Shown here in pieces: positions 8,001 to 17,205 of a stretch of 64,000 nucleotides of DNA. Positions within the stretch are counted from its first letter, which is position 1; each line of letters opens with the position of its first letter. The stretch lies in assembly GCF_915403165.1 (NCBI RefSeq), contig NZ_OU659204.1, positions 1,984,001 through 2,048,000 on the forward strand, given 5' to 3'. Position numbers and translations under genes: made by a program. The notes under the pieces were generated by a model. The model made no database searches. It saw only the letters and a program-made list of their open reading frames with translations, and was not told the origin of the DNA. Source of the DNA: Providencia alcalifaciens. GTDB lineage: Bacteria > Pseudomonadota > Gammaproteobacteria > Enterobacterales > Enterobacteriaceae.

Positions 8001-8026
8001 TAAGGGGCTTGGATGCCCCTTAATAA
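8001..8026 (+). terminator. hairpin after the MuiA-family gene
   Basis: TAAGGGGC pairs with GCCCCTTA around a 6-base loop, 45 bp past the stop; the T-run is poor. Confidence 0.5.
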
Positions 8027-8076
8027 TAAGGTTAGAATGATTCAAAACAAACAACGATAACAACCTGAGGTACCTA

Positions 8077-8823
8077 ATGATTATTCTAGTAACCGGCGCA
8101 ACATCAGGATTTGGTGAAGCTATTGCTCGCAAATTTATTCAGCATAATTTCACTGTGATTGGGACGGGACGCAGAACTGAAAGATTAAATACATTACATC
8201 AAGAATTGGGTGATAAATTTTATCCATTAACTCTGGATGTACAAGACCGAAAAGCCATTCAGCACGCTGTAGCCAATTTGCCCTCCCACTTAAAAAATAT
8301 CGACCTTTTAGTGAATAATGCGGGGCTTGCTTTAGGATTAGAGCCCGCATTTAATGCAAATCCAGACGACTGGGAAACCATGATCAACACAAATACCAAA
8401 GGCTTAGTCAATATGACGTATGAAGTGCTGCAAGGTATGGTGGAAAAAAATCACGGGCACATTATTAATATCGGCTCTACCGCCGCATCTTGGCCATATA
8501 AAGGCGGCAACGTTTACGGTGCAACTAAGGCGTTTGTAAAACAATTTTCTTTAGGATTACGTGCAGATTTAGTGGGCAAAAAAATTCGTGTGACCGATAT
8601 TGAGCCAGGGTTAGTCGGTGGAACTGAGTTTTCAAATGTCCGTTTTAAAGGTGATGATGAAAAAGTCACAAATACCTATAAAGGCGCGGATGCTCTTACT
8701 GCTGAAGATATTGCGGAAACAGTTTACTGGGTGGCAACCCTTCCGGCTCATATGAATGTTAATACACTGGAATTAATGCCGGTGTGCCAAACCTTCGCTG
8801 GTTTAACCGTACATAAACAATAA
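8077..8823 (+). CDS. ydfG: NADP-dependent 3-hydroxy acid / malonic semialdehyde reductase, SDR family
   Basis: A 248-residue classical short-chain dehydrogenase, collinear with E. coli YdfG. The cofactor motif TGATSGFG starts at residue 6, with RR following the second strand for the NADP 2'-phosphate. NNAG lies near residue 85, and the catalytic Ser-Tyr-Lys sits in NIGSTAASWPYKGGNVYGATK. The C-terminal block IEPGLVGGTEFSNVRFKGDD is almost identical to the E. coli enzyme. E. coli YdfG oxidises serine, allo-threonine and related 3-hydroxy acids and reduces malonic semialdehyde. An AACCTGAGG ribosome site precedes the ATG. It is a single-gene unit. Confidence 0.94.
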   Translation: MIILVTGATSGFGEAIARKFIQHNFTVIGTGRRTERLNTLHQELGDKFYPLTLDVQDRKAIQHAVANLPSHLKNIDLLVNNAGLALGLEPAFNANPDDWETMINTNTKGLVNMTYEVLQGMVEKNHGHIINIGSTAASWPYKGGNVYGATKAFVKQFSLGLRADLVGKKIRVTDIEPGLVGGTEFSNVRFKGDDEKVTNTYKGADALTAEDIAETVYWVATLPAHMNVNTLELMPVCQTFAGLTVHKQ

Positions 8824-8913
8824 TAAATTTTCGTACTATTCTATAAAGACGGCATTATTGTTTATTCGCTATACTATGGTTATAGCACGCGTATTGAAAC
8901 CAAAGGAAATTAC

Positions 8914-9285
8914 ATGAGCACGTCACAAAAATTTATCAAAAATGGTCTGGCTGCAATCTGCTTCTGCCTCCCTTTGATGTGGGTTAATGCGGCGCAAGCA
9001 GCTAATACATCATGCGCTGCGGGTAGCACTTGTGTTTCTGTCGGTAATGGTAGTAATGACCCGTTGAATAAGGAACAGGCGCGACAAGATAAAGAACAGT
9101 GGGATGAGACTAAAATGCTCCGTTCTAAAGTTAACCGTCGCACCGAAAAAGAGTTTGATAAGATTGACTCTGCATTTGATGCTAAAGATAAATGTGAGAA
9201 AAGTTTGAATCTTAATGCGTATTGGGAGCCAAATACTCAACGTTGTCTTGATGTTAACTCAGGCCGTCCAATTATTAATCCATAA
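8914..9285 (+). CDS. ynfB: YnfB family (DUF1283/UPF0482) small exported protein
   Basis: A 123-residue protein with an N-terminal signal peptide (hydrophobic core [12 protein letters not shown], cleavage near NAAQA). The mature part ends with the family block [21 protein letters not shown], then [10 protein letters not shown] and [13 protein letters not shown], closely matching E. coli YnfB. The mature domain has four cysteines (two close together near the start, one in DKCEK and one in QRCLD), so disulfides are likely in the periplasm. Function is unknown in all species. The terminator that follows is shared with the convergent bioD2. Confidence 0.88.
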   Translation: MSTSQKFIKNGLAAICFCLPLMWVNAAQAANTSCAAGSTCVSVGNGSNDPLNKEQARQDKEQWDETKMLRSKVNRRTEKEFDKIDSAFDAKDKCEKSLNLNAYWEPNTQRCLDVNSGRPIINP

Positions 9286-9311
9286 TTTATAATAGAATAT
9301 ATCGATAAAAC

Positions 9312-9335
9312 AAAGGGCGCTATTTGCGCCCTTTT
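9312..9335. terminator. bidirectional terminator between ynfB and bioD2
   Basis: AAAGGGCGC pairs with GCGCCCTTT around a 5-base loop, with T on one side and A on the other, serving both convergent genes. Confidence 0.8.
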
Positions 9336-9367
9336 GCTTAGATAATAAATTAAAATCTATATAAAGA

Positions 9368-10045
9368 TCAAAATGCAGGAATCGAAACAAACTCTTGCAG
9401 TTTTTCACCATCTAAATAATGTCCCAACTCTTTTTCTTCAGGACGCAATAAATAAGGAATTTCACCCAATAATGGTGCATTAATATGTTGCTGCATACGC
9501 TGAATAATTTGAGCGTAATGTGCCAAGCCTGGGTTGATTCTATTTGCTAACCAGCCGACTAATGGCAAACCATCAGCTCGAATAGCTTCAGCTGTCAATA
9601 GTGCATGATTGACACACCCATGCTGAATTCCGACGACTAAGATCACGCCAACAGATTGTTTTTTCAGCCAATCGGCATAAAAAGTATTATCATCAAGAAG
9701 ATAACGCCATCCGCCATTGCCTTCGATAACGACGATGTCGCTTTGTTCATGAAGGTGATCTAACCCTTTGTTGATTTTATTAAAATCAATACTGTTTTCA
9801 TGGCTGTAATTATCGCCAAGTCTGACAGGGTTAACTTCATCATACGAGACAAGATCTTGCGAAACACGGTGAATAAGAAGTGCATCCTTATTGCGCTTCC
9901 CTTCAGGTGTATCGATACATTGATCTGCAATAGGTTTGTACCCTACTGCTTTAATACCTTGATTATTAAGTGCTTGTAATATTGCTAGTGTCGATACCGT
10001 CTTCCCGACATCTGTATCTGTCCCGGTAATAAATAGATTGTTCAT
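9368..10045 (-). CDS. bioD2: dethiobiotin synthetase 2 (BioD2/YnfK)
   Basis: A 225-residue P-loop ATPase with GTDTDVGKT at residues 7-15, KPIADQC in place of the usual KPVxSG block, and the EGNGGWRYLL loop near residue 110 that corresponds to the EGAGG motif of BioD. BioD closes the ureido ring of dethiobiotin from diaminopelargonate, CO2 and ATP. The gene lies next to mlc as ynfK does in E. coli, apart from the bio operon, and is the second paralogue. Whether it is the main enzyme or a spare depends on whether a bioD exists elsewhere, which this window cannot show. Confidence 0.88.
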   Translation of the reverse strand: MNNLFITGTDTDVGKTVSTLAILQALNNQGIKAVGYKPIADQCIDTPEGKRNKDALLIHRVSQDLVSYDEVNPVRLGDNYSHENSIDFNKINKGLDHLHEQSDIVVIEGNGGWRYLLDDNTFYADWLKKQSVGVILVVGIQHGCVNHALLTAEAIRADGLPLVGWLANRINPGLAHYAQIIQRMQQHINAPLLGEIPYLLRPEEKELGHYLDGEKLQEFVSIPAF

Positions 10046-10186
10046 GGTTGTTCTATCCTGAAGTGACAGACTAAGGTCAGCAAAATGCTATAAAAATGAT
10101 ATGAATTCAGTTTATGGGAATGGGGAAATGATAAGTTTGCGTTAGCTCAATTTTGTGTAAGATAATGAGAAGTTTATCAAATTGTA

Positions 10187-11398
10187 TTAGCCTTGCAGTA
10201 ATTGCAACAACAGTGAACCATCATAAAGTGCATTTTGAATTAATGCTGTTTCACTTTCCTTAATTGAAATTATTGATTTATCAAGTATTAACTTATTACA
10301 GTAAAGTGGATTCCCATGTAATGAGATAAAATATTGTAGGCGAGTAAGCCAGTAATTTTGCTCATTAGTTAAAGGCGAATTAACTAAAATCAATTCTGTT
10401 CCAAATAAATTAATCATCATTGCTAATGGATAAGCAAGTCGTTTAGCTGTTGTATCGAGTAATAAAACACATAGTGGGTCATTTTCTATTGCACCTCGAC
10501 TAATTGCGTTAATATCGACACTTCCTTTATGCAAAATAGATTCAGGATAACCTGCAAGTAATTCTCTTGCTTGCTGAACAATCGCAGGAATGGATATTTT
10601 AGTTTCTAAGCAGCCCTTTCCTCCACAATAACAAGATTGTGGTCTTTCTGAATCAGTTTGAGTATGTGCAAATAATATAGGCTGACGTGTTATTGAATCC
10701 AAAGAATAGCCGTGATTCAGCACCGCGATATTAACCACATCTTGAATTTGTAGATAAATAATATTTTTTTGTGGTCGAGACTCTGAATATTTGAGGTGGT
10801 CGCCGATAGCCAGAGCATTAACAGGCGGATGAAGATAGACGGGCAGACCTGTTTTTTCTGTCAGCATCTCGCCGATAGCCAGTTGGTGAACATGGTAGTC
10901 AGGCAACCTATAAATAACCCCAGAATAAGAGTCTAAGAGGCCATCTAATAAGATACTGATCGCCGTGACTCTTTCTAAGTGAGCTCCGTTCTCTTCGAAA
11001 AACAGGCCAATCAGTTCCGATAAACGATCACTAAATTGTTGATTACCTTTGACATCAAAAGGATATCGTTGTTCTGTGAGGGGTTTAGCATTAATTTCTT
11101 TTAACGAAATAACAGCATGTTGCTGTTCAATTCGAATGGCTAAAAATTGCCAGCCTTCACTTTCAATGACTAACCCAACAGCTGGGCGTCCCCTTAACCC
11201 TAATACTGGAAATTCACGTTCCTGTATCAAGTGAGCATCCATCAATTCACGGGTAATTTTGGTGATACTCGCAGGGGCCAATTGAGACTGTTTTGATAAC
11301 GCAATACGGGAAATAGGACCATGCTGTGCAATAATTCGGTACACAAGCCCAGTATTTAATTGCTTTATTTGGTCGGTATTTCCCGTTTGGTTTATCAT
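10187..11398 (-). CDS. mlc: Mlc-type ROK-family sugar regulator, diverged
   Basis: A 403-residue ROK repressor in the position of E. coli mlc (dgsA), between ynfK and ynfL. The N-terminal winged helix is well conserved (DQIKQLNTGLVYRII and SQLAPASITKITREL). The structural zinc site keeps all four ligands: His in FAHTQ and three Cys in CYCGGKGC. The C-terminus ALYDGSLLLQLLQG is nearly identical to Mlc. In contrast the glycine-rich ROK phosphate loop is eroded: where E. coli has DHNVGAGVI, this protein has QDVVNIAVL, and the HDISAW segment is PPVNAL. Mlc represses glucose-PTS genes and is sequestered by dephosphorylated EIICB-Glc; DNA binding should persist, but the effector side may differ. 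Confidence 0.86.
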   Translation of the reverse strand: MINQTGNTDQIKQLNTGLVYRIIAQHGPISRIALSKQSQLAPASITKITRELMDAHLIQEREFPVLGLRGRPAVGLVIESEGWQFLAIRIEQQHAVISLKEINAKPLTEQRYPFDVKGNQQFSDRLSELIGLFFEENGAHLERVTAISILLDGLLDSYSGVIYRLPDYHVHQLAIGEMLTEKTGLPVYLHPPVNALAIGDHLKYSESRPQKNIIYLQIQDVVNIAVLNHGYSLDSITRQPILFAHTQTDSERPQSCYCGGKGCLETKISIPAIVQQARELLAGYPESILHKGSVDINAISRGAIENDPLCVLLLDTTAKRLAYPLAMMINLFGTELILVNSPLTNEQNYWLTRLQYFISLHGNPLYCNKLILDKSIISIKESETALIQNALYDGSLLLQLLQG

Positions 11399-11534
11399 CT
11401 TAACACTCAGAAATCGTTGTAAATTATGATTGATTATGCCTGATATAAATGAAAACTCGGCTACATTTACATATAAAACGTGATGAAAATCTCGTTAATC
11501 ATTTCAAATTCTACGCCTTATACGCCCACAATAC

Positions 11535-12440
11535 CTATATACCCACAATATTATGCAGCAGTAACTCAGTCAGTTTTTTAGCCGCAGCAGGTGGCGTTCG
11601 TCGCGTATTGTAGACCAACCAGACTTCTGAAGTAGCTTGAATATTCGCGAGTTTTAGATACCTCACGCCGTCAATCTTCATTCGTGTAAAGGATTCGGTG
11701 ATGATAGAAATTCCCATTCCAGCAGAAACTAAGCCTAGAATGGTCATAGCTTCGCCTGCTTCTTGGGAAATCGTAGGAACCACCCCTTTGGAGGCTAATA
11801 ATTGATTGATCTCATCATATAGTGCCGTTCCCACTTCTCGCTCAAAGAAAACTAACGGATAAGCCGCAAGCTGCTTAATATCGATGCCACTTTCTTCGAA
11901 AGCCAGTAAAGGATGCCCTTCATAAACCGCAACCATGAAAGGCTCTCTAAATAATAATTGATAGTCCAATTGTTCAGGTAATATTGTATTGCGCATGATG
12001 CCAATGTCTATGCGCCCGGTCACTAAAGGCGGGATTTGCTGCTTCGTATTCATTTGATGCATATGAATAGAAACATCGGGGTACGCTTCTCGGTATTGGC
12101 GCAGGCTCATGGTGACTTTGTGCATAAATGGCGTTGTTGACGTAAAACCAATAGACAGTTCACCAAGTTCCCCTTTTTCCATCCGAGCCGCCTTGGTCGC
12201 TGCAGCGTCGACCTGCCCTAAAATTTGGTAAGCTTCTTTTAGAAACATGGTACCAGCTGGGGTTAAGGCGACATTGCGGTTATTGCGTTCTAATAATTTA
12301 GCATTAACCATTTCTTCAAGAGCTTGAATTTGCAGGCTTAATGGCGGTTGAGACATGTGCAAGCGCTCAGCCGCACGCCCAAAATGTAACTCTTCGGCAA
12401 CAGCAATAAAATAACGTAGGTGGCGTAATTCTATATTCAT
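11535..12440 (-). CDS. ynfL: LysR-family transcriptional regulator YnfL
   Basis: A 301-residue LysR protein. The N-terminal winged helix is MNIELRHLRYFIAVAEELHF with recognition region RLHMSQPPLSLQIQALEE; a linker helix and a complete two-lobed effector domain follow, from about residue 90 to the end. It is divergently transcribed from the MFS gene ynfM, with about 125 bp between the starts, the same arrangement as ynfL-ynfM in E. coli. By the usual LysR logic it probably regulates ynfM from that spacer and represses itself. The inducer is unknown. Confidence 0.9.
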   Translation of the reverse strand: MNIELRHLRYFIAVAEELHFGRAAERLHMSQPPLSLQIQALEEMVNAKLLERNNRNVALTPAGTMFLKEAYQILGQVDAAATKAARMEKGELGELSIGFTSTTPFMHKVTMSLRQYREAYPDVSIHMHQMNTKQQIPPLVTGRIDIGIMRNTILPEQLDYQLLFREPFMVAVYEGHPLLAFEESGIDIKQLAAYPLVFFEREVGTALYDEINQLLASKGVVPTISQEAGEAMTILGLVSAGMGISIITESFTRMKIDGVRYLKLANIQATSEVWLVYNTRRTPPAAAKKLTELLLHNIVGI

Positions 12441-12566
12441 GACCCAATGCCCACTGAATTGATATATTTAAAGTATCATTATCTATAATTAATATATTAG
12501 ACAAAAAAATAGAAAGTTTCTATTCTTTGATCGAAATCAAGTCCGTTTAGTCGTCAAGGAATTTAC

Positions 12567-13829
12567 ATGGAACAGCAGTCAAATAGCCTCTCAACGAGCC
12601 AATCTCTACAAGGAAAACAAACCAAAACCTTGACCAATACAGATCCGAAAAAACATTATATTCAACGGGACGATGCACTGTATTTGCGTGTAACTCTGTC
12701 ATTCTTTACTGTGGGTTTTGCAACATTTGCGTTGCTGTACTTTGTACAACCTATTTTGCCAATGTTGTCAGCGGACTTTAATATTTCTCCGGCGACTGCC
12801 AGTTTATCACTCTCTTTAAGTACGGGATTGATGGCATTGGGGCTACTGATCACCGGCCCTATTTCCGATGCAATTGGTCGTAAAAATGTGATGGTCATTT
12901 CCCTGACTTGTGCTGCACTTTTTACATTAATGAGCTCAATAATGGAAAGTTGGCAAGGGATTTTGATCGCCCGTGCATTAGTGGGGTTATCTCTTAGCGG
13001 TGTAGCGGCCGTCGCCATGACCTATTTGAGCGAAGAAATTCATCCGAGCTATGTTGCTCTGTCAATGGGCTTATATATCAGTGGTAACTCTATTGGGGGA
13101 ATGAGCGGACGTTTAATGACCGGGGTAATTGCCGACTTTTATTCATGGCGAGTTGCGGTTGTTATTTTAGGTTCATTGGCATTGTTGGCGGCGATTGGAT
13201 TTTGGCGTTTATTACCACCGTCCCAACACTTTCGTGCAAGCTCTCTTAAACCTAAAAACCTTTGGGTTAACTTACATTTACACCTACGTGATACGGGGTT
13301 GCCCTGGTTATTTGTTGAGGGTTTCATCTTGATGGGCGGTTTCGTCACCATGTATAACTACATTGGATACCGCTTACTTGAATCGCCTTATAATTTTAGT
13401 CAGTCTATAGTGGGATTTTTATCTGTTATTTATTTAACAGGAACTTACAGTGCGACTAAAACAGGGAGCTTAACCCAGAAACATGGCTTTGGGCGAATTT
13501 TAATTGCTGCCATTGCGATGATGTTAATCGGCGTCATTTTGACGTTACACAGCAATATTTGGGTCATTTTACTAGGCATGACAGTATTGACCGCAGGATT
13601 CTTCGCCGGTCATTCCGTTGCAAGTAGCTGGGTCGGACGCCGCGCTAAAAGGGCAAGAGGACAAGCATCTTCACTCTATTTGTTTAGCTACTATGCGGGT
13701 TCCAGTATTGCCGGTACATTGGGCGGCTTTTTCTGGTCGGCATATGGTTGGAATGGCGTGGCGTTATTTATTGCGGCTCTTCTACTGGCAGGTGTAGGTA
13801 TCGCTTATAAGTTAAAAACAAAATGTTAG
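12567..13829 (+). CDS. ynfM: MFS transporter YnfM
   Basis: A 420-residue major facilitator superfamily protein with 12 predicted membrane segments. An N-terminal cytoplasmic tail of about 45 residues precedes the first helix (FFTVGFATFALLYFVQPILP). The MFS motif A loop GPISDAIGRKNVM follows helix 2, and a second copy, TKTGSLTQKHGFGR, is in the C-terminal half. It is orthologous to E. coli YnfM, a proton-driven efflux carrier implicated in export of small organics. The partner regulator ynfL is divergent. The start is fixed by the AAGGAAT ribosome site eight bases upstream. Confidence 0.9.
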   Translation: MEQQSNSLSTSQSLQGKQTKTLTNTDPKKHYIQRDDALYLRVTLSFFTVGFATFALLYFVQPILPMLSADFNISPATASLSLSLSTGLMALGLLITGPISDAIGRKNVMVISLTCAALFTLMSSIMESWQGILIARALVGLSLSGVAAVAMTYLSEEIHPSYVALSMGLYISGNSIGGMSGRLMTGVIADFYSWRVAVVILGSLALLAAIGFWRLLPPSQHFRASSLKPKNLWVNLHLHLRDTGLPWLFVEGFILMGGFVTMYNYIGYRLLESPYNFSQSIVGFLSVIYLTGTYSATKTGSLTQKHGFGRILIAAIAMMLIGVILTLHSNIWVILLGMTVLTAGFFAGHSVASSWVGRRAKRARGQASSLYLFSYYAGSSIAGTLGGFFWSAYGWNGVALFIAALLLAGVGIAYKLKTKC

Positions 13830-13943
13830 TAGCTTATAAATTACCAAGTAATCCAATAAGTTAACTGGTACTAAAGATTAGAATTCACATCCTCATCATG
13901 GTTAATAGAAAATATACAAATTAATCAATGATGAGGATCTTCA

Positions 13944-14510
13944 ATGAAAAGAATATTATCTTTATTACTCTGCTATAGCGTCTTTGCCCTGCCTCATGGC
14001 TATATCGAGTATCCCGCAAGCCGAGCCTACCTGTGTCAAGTACAAACCAATAAAAACTGTGGTGCTATTCAGTATGAACCTCAATCTGTAGAAGGGTTGA
14101 AAGGCTTCCCGCAAAAAGGCCCTGAGGACGGTAAAATTGCCAGTGCAGGTATTGCGGCTTTTTCGCCTATCGATGTTCAGCTGCCATTTCGTTGGACTCG
14201 AGTGTTAATAGAAAAACCTAATTTTGATTTGTTCTGGCGTTTAACAAAAATCCATAAAACAACTAAATGGGAATATTTTATTACACGAAAAGATTGGAAC
14301 CCAAGTGAACCACTAACCCGATCGCAATTTGAATTAACACCATTTTGCAAATACGAAAAAGTAGAGACGCCGGCGAGTTTAGTACAACACAATTGCAGGC
14401 TCCCCCAAAATTATCAAGGCTACCATGTTGTTTTAGGTGTTTGGACCATAGATGATACGGCCAATGCATTTTATCAAGTTATTGATATAGAAGTAGATTA
14501 TAAGAAATAA
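13944..14510 (+). CDS. AA10 lytic polysaccharide monooxygenase (CBP21-like chitin-active type)
   Basis: A 188-residue secreted copper enzyme, single domain, very similar to Serratia CBP21. A short signal peptide (MKRILSLLLCYSVFALP) leads to His18, which must become the N-terminus to form the histidine brace. The second copper His lies in KIHKTTKWEYF, and the axial pair Asp and Phe are in DTANAFYQVID. CBP21 landmarks SVEGLKGFPQKGP, ITRKDWNPS and LTPFCKYE are present. The enzyme cleaves chitin-like chains oxidatively and can also act as an adhesin or virulence factor in pathogens. The residue before the required cleavage point is Pro, unusual for signal peptidase I; an upstream ribosome site GATGAGGATCTTC fixes the start. 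Confidence 0.92.
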   Translation: MKRILSLLLCYSVFALPHGYIEYPASRAYLCQVQTNKNCGAIQYEPQSVEGLKGFPQKGPEDGKIASAGIAAFSPIDVQLPFRWTRVLIEKPNFDLFWRLTKIHKTTKWEYFITRKDWNPSEPLTRSQFELTPFCKYEKVETPASLVQHNCRLPQNYQGYHVVLGVWTIDDTANAFYQVIDIEVDYKK

Positions 14511-14528
14511 CAGCAAGAAAAATCCATG

Positions 14529-14563
14529 AAGGGATAGTATAATAACCTACCTCGCTATCCCTT
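14529..14563 (+). terminator. hairpin after the LPMO gene
   Basis: AAGGGATAG pairs with CTATCCCTT, with a 17-base loop and a short AATTT tail, 20 bp past the stop. Confidence 0.55.
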
Positions 14564-14626
14564 AATTTCCTGATTAAGCTAGTTGATAAACACGGATGTT
14601 AATGTTAGTTTTGTTTTATAAACAAC

Positions 14627-14643
14627 AGAATGTTGTAACTAAA
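14627..14643 (+). other. ter: Ter site in the tus promoter region
   Basis: AGAATGTTGTAACTAAA matches the Ter consensus AGNATGTTGTAACTAA at every fixed position, including the G at the blocking end. It ends 20 bp before the tus start codon, as TerB does in E. coli, where Tus bound at TerB also represses tus. As oriented it should stop forks moving toward higher coordinates, that is forks coming from the dif side. Confidence 0.93.
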
Positions 14644-14663
14644 TATGGGATTGAATAAATCAA

Positions 14664-15569
14664 ATGTCCAAACAACAGTTAATTAGCTCATTCAATCTAT
14701 TAGAGTCGAATATTAATCTGCTATGCCAATTGCTTCAGGCGCAAAAAGACGTCAATGCAGCTGTATTTAGTTTACCGGAAACCCTTAAAGGGGACGAAAA
14801 CAATGAAGTCAATTCTATCTTTGTGGATAAACATACGGGACACGACGCAATCACCCAAACAATAGAGCTATTTAAGCTTTTGTTTATTCATAAAAAATCA
14901 GAATTGGTTAGCAATAAAACCGCGATACGTTTACCTGGAGCTATTTGTTTAGCCCCCTCTTATGCTGAATATAAACAATTTCAGCAGTTAATCTCCGATA
15001 TCAACCGATTAAAAATAGACATTAAGCAGATAGTGACCAATGTTGATGAGGCTCATCGTTTTGAATTCATAAGAGAAAGTTTGCATGGGTTACTTACTCT
15101 GAATACCTATCGAACTCTCACCTCTGTTGTCGACCCTGATACCATTCGCTTTGGTTGGGCAAATAAGAAAGTGATCAACAAAGTGACTCAAGAAGAGATG
15201 CTCAACCGTTTACAAGCTAGTTTAGAAAGCGGAAGAACACCGGCTCATTTACAGCGCGAACACTGGCAATTGCAGTTAGAAACTGAGATCCAGTTAATTC
15301 GCTCCCTCCCCCATGATTGCATTCTAAAAACACAGCGACCGGTAAAAGTTCAACCAATCGCTCGAGTTTGGGACAAAGAAACACAGAAACAGACTCAATA
15401 TCCTTGCGCAACGCCAATATTGGTTTTTGCTGTCGATAAAGCATTGAGTGATATAAAACTGGGAGAGTTGGCGGATTATCATCAAGATAATATCGCACTG
15501 CGTAATCGCCCAAAAGCAAAGCCAGTTGAATTACTGATACCGCGCTTAAATCTGTATATAGAGCGATAA
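14664..15569 (+). CDS. tus: DNA replication terminus site-binding protein Tus
   Basis: A 301-residue monomeric Ter-binding protein. It aligns along its length with E. coli Tus (309 residues): the N-terminal helices, the central block IRFGWANKKVINKVTQEEML, the DNA-contacting strands IARVWDKETQKQTQYPCATP and the C-terminal region with KPVELLIPRLNLYIE. Tus bound to Ter blocks the replicative helicase in one direction and traps forks in the terminus. It sits tail-to-tail with fumC, the same neighbour as in E. coli, with a Ter site 20 bp upstream, so autorepression is expected. Confidence 0.95.
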   Translation: MSKQQLISSFNLLESNINLLCQLLQAQKDVNAAVFSLPETLKGDENNEVNSIFVDKHTGHDAITQTIELFKLLFIHKKSELVSNKTAIRLPGAICLAPSYAEYKQFQQLISDINRLKIDIKQIVTNVDEAHRFEFIRESLHGLLTLNTYRTLTSVVDPDTIRFGWANKKVINKVTQEEMLNRLQASLESGRTPAHLQREHWQLQLETEIQLIRSLPHDCILKTQRPVKVQPIARVWDKETQKQTQYPCATPILVFAVDKALSDIKLGELADYHQDNIALRNRPKAKPVELLIPRLNLYIER

Positions 15570-15603
15570 AAAAAGCCCCTGCTCTATTTCTAGTACAGGG
15601 GCT
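15567..15603 (-). terminator. terminator of fumC (shared hairpin with tus)
   Basis: AGCCCCTG pairs with CAGGGGCT around a 14-base loop; on the minus strand it is followed by a run of seven Ts, so it ends fumC transcription and overlaps the tus stop. Confidence 0.8.
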
Positions 15604-15629
15604 GAAAACCTTATCTTAGATAAAGATAA

Positions 15630-17027
15630 TTACGATTTCATGCTGCCAACCATATCTTCTGGACGAACCCATTCATCAAATTGAGCTTCAGTTAAGTAGT
15701 TCAATTTCAGAGCAGATTCTTTCAGAGTCAGGCCTTCTTTGTGCGCTTTTTTCGCAATTTCAGCTGATTTGTCGTAGCCGATATGGGTATTTAGCGCAGT
15801 TACCAGCATCAGAGATTCGTGCAGTAATTTCTCAATACGCTCACGGTTTGGTTCGATACCTTCCGCACAGTGTTCGTTGAAGCTACGCATACCATCAGCT
15901 AATAAGCGGATAGATTGTAAGAAATTATCGATAACCATTGGACGGAATACGTTCAATTCAAAGTTACCCGAAGCACCACCAATGTTCACCGCCACATCGT
16001 TACCCATCACTTGAGCGCACAGCATGGTTAACGCTTCACACTGAGTTGGGTTAACTTTACCGGGCATGATTGAGCTGCCTGGTTCGTTTTCAGGAATCGA
16101 GATTTCGCCGATACCACAACGAGGACCTGATGCTAACCACCTAACATCGTTAGCAATCTTCATTAAAGAAGCTGCTAAGCCTTTTAATGCACCGTGTGCG
16201 TGAACTAATGCGTCACACGTTGCTAATGCTTCAAATTTATTCGGTGAAGTCACAAACGGTTGACCCGTTAACTCTGCAATTTTCTTCGCAACACGAACCG
16301 CATATTCAGGGTGAGTATTTAACCCTGTACCGACAGCAGTACCACCTAATGCAAGCTCGCAAACATGCGGTACTGCATTTTCAATATGTTTTTCATTGTG
16401 GGCTAACATCGCGGCCCAGCCTGAAATTTCCTGGCCCAATGTTAATGGCGTTGCATCTTGTAAATGCGTACGACCGATCTTAACAATGTCTTTGAATTCT
16501 TTTGCTTTCGCATCGAGGGTTTTATGCAGAACTTTCAGTTCTGGCAGCAAATGTTCACGCATCGCGACAACGGCCGCTACGTGCATTGCTGTTGGGAAGA
16601 CGTCATTAGAGCTTTGGCTCTTGTTAACATCGTCATTTGGGTGGATCAGACGGTCGTTACCGCGCTGTCCGCCGAGGATTTCGCTACCACGGTTAGCAAG
16701 TACCTCATTCATGTTCATGTTACTTTGAGTACCAGAACCAGTTTGCCAGATAGCGAGAGGGAATTCTGTTGGATGCTTGCCAGCAAGGACTTCGTCTGCC
16801 GCAGCGATAATCGCATCACCGCGATCTTTTGGCAGTAAACCTAAATCCATGTTCACGCTTGCAGCTGCTTTTTTAGTGACGGCTAATGCGTGGATCAGAG
16901 CAACAGGCATTTTCTCTACAGAGATACGGAAATGTTCTAAAGAACGCTGCGTTTGCGCGCCCCACAAGTGGTCAGCAGGTACTTCAATTGGTCCCATTGA
17001 GTCTTTTTCAATGCGAGTGGCTGCCAT
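15630..17027 (-). CDS. fumC: fumarate hydratase class II
   Basis: A 465-residue iron-free fumarase of the TCA cycle interconverting fumarate and malate in the cytoplasm. It has the superfamily signature [11 protein letters not shown], the [11 protein letters not shown] and [10 protein letters not shown] blocks and the [14 protein letters not shown] motif, all as in E. coli FumC. The start at [12 protein letters not shown] is set by TAAGGAG eight bases upstream; the frame continues 34 codons further but without support. It is monocistronic, divergent from manA and convergent with tus. In E. coli it is under SoxRS control for use when the iron-sulfur fumarases are damaged; I did not identify a sox box here. 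Confidence 0.96.
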   Translation of the reverse strand: MAATRIEKDSMGPIEVPADHLWGAQTQRSLEHFRISVEKMPVALIHALAVTKKAAASVNMDLGLLPKDRGDAIIAAADEVLAGKHPTEFPLAIWQTGSGTQSNMNMNEVLANRGSEILGGQRGNDRLIHPNDDVNKSQSSNDVFPTAMHVAAVVAMREHLLPELKVLHKTLDAKAKEFKDIVKIGRTHLQDATPLTLGQEISGWAAMLAHNEKHIENAVPHVCELALGGTAVGTGLNTHPEYAVRVAKKIAELTGQPFVTSPNKFEALATCDALVHAHGALKGLAASLMKIANDVRWLASGPRCGIGEISIPENEPGSSIMPGKVNPTQCEALTMLCAQVMGNDVAVNIGGASGNFELNVFRPMVIDNFLQSIRLLADGMRSFNEHCAEGIEPNRERIEKLLHESLMLVTALNTHIGYDKSAEIAKKAHKEGLTLKESALKLNYLTEAQFDEWVRPEDMVGSMKS

Positions 17028-17205
17028 TACTAGCTCCTTAGGTACATATTCAGAATAATTAATTTTAGAATCATCTGCTTGCAGGTAAGCAAATAACCGA
17101 GCAGTATAATGCCACAAATTGAATTTCAATTATGAGACTTGGTCGAGCTTATTGTGCTGTAGTAAAAAGGAAATTAGTTGATTTTTGCAAAAAGAGAGTT
17201 TTGAT

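Noticed and set aside
16187..16838. Several 98-124 residue frames antisense to fumC
   Set aside because: fumC is fully conserved on the other strand; these are chance openings.
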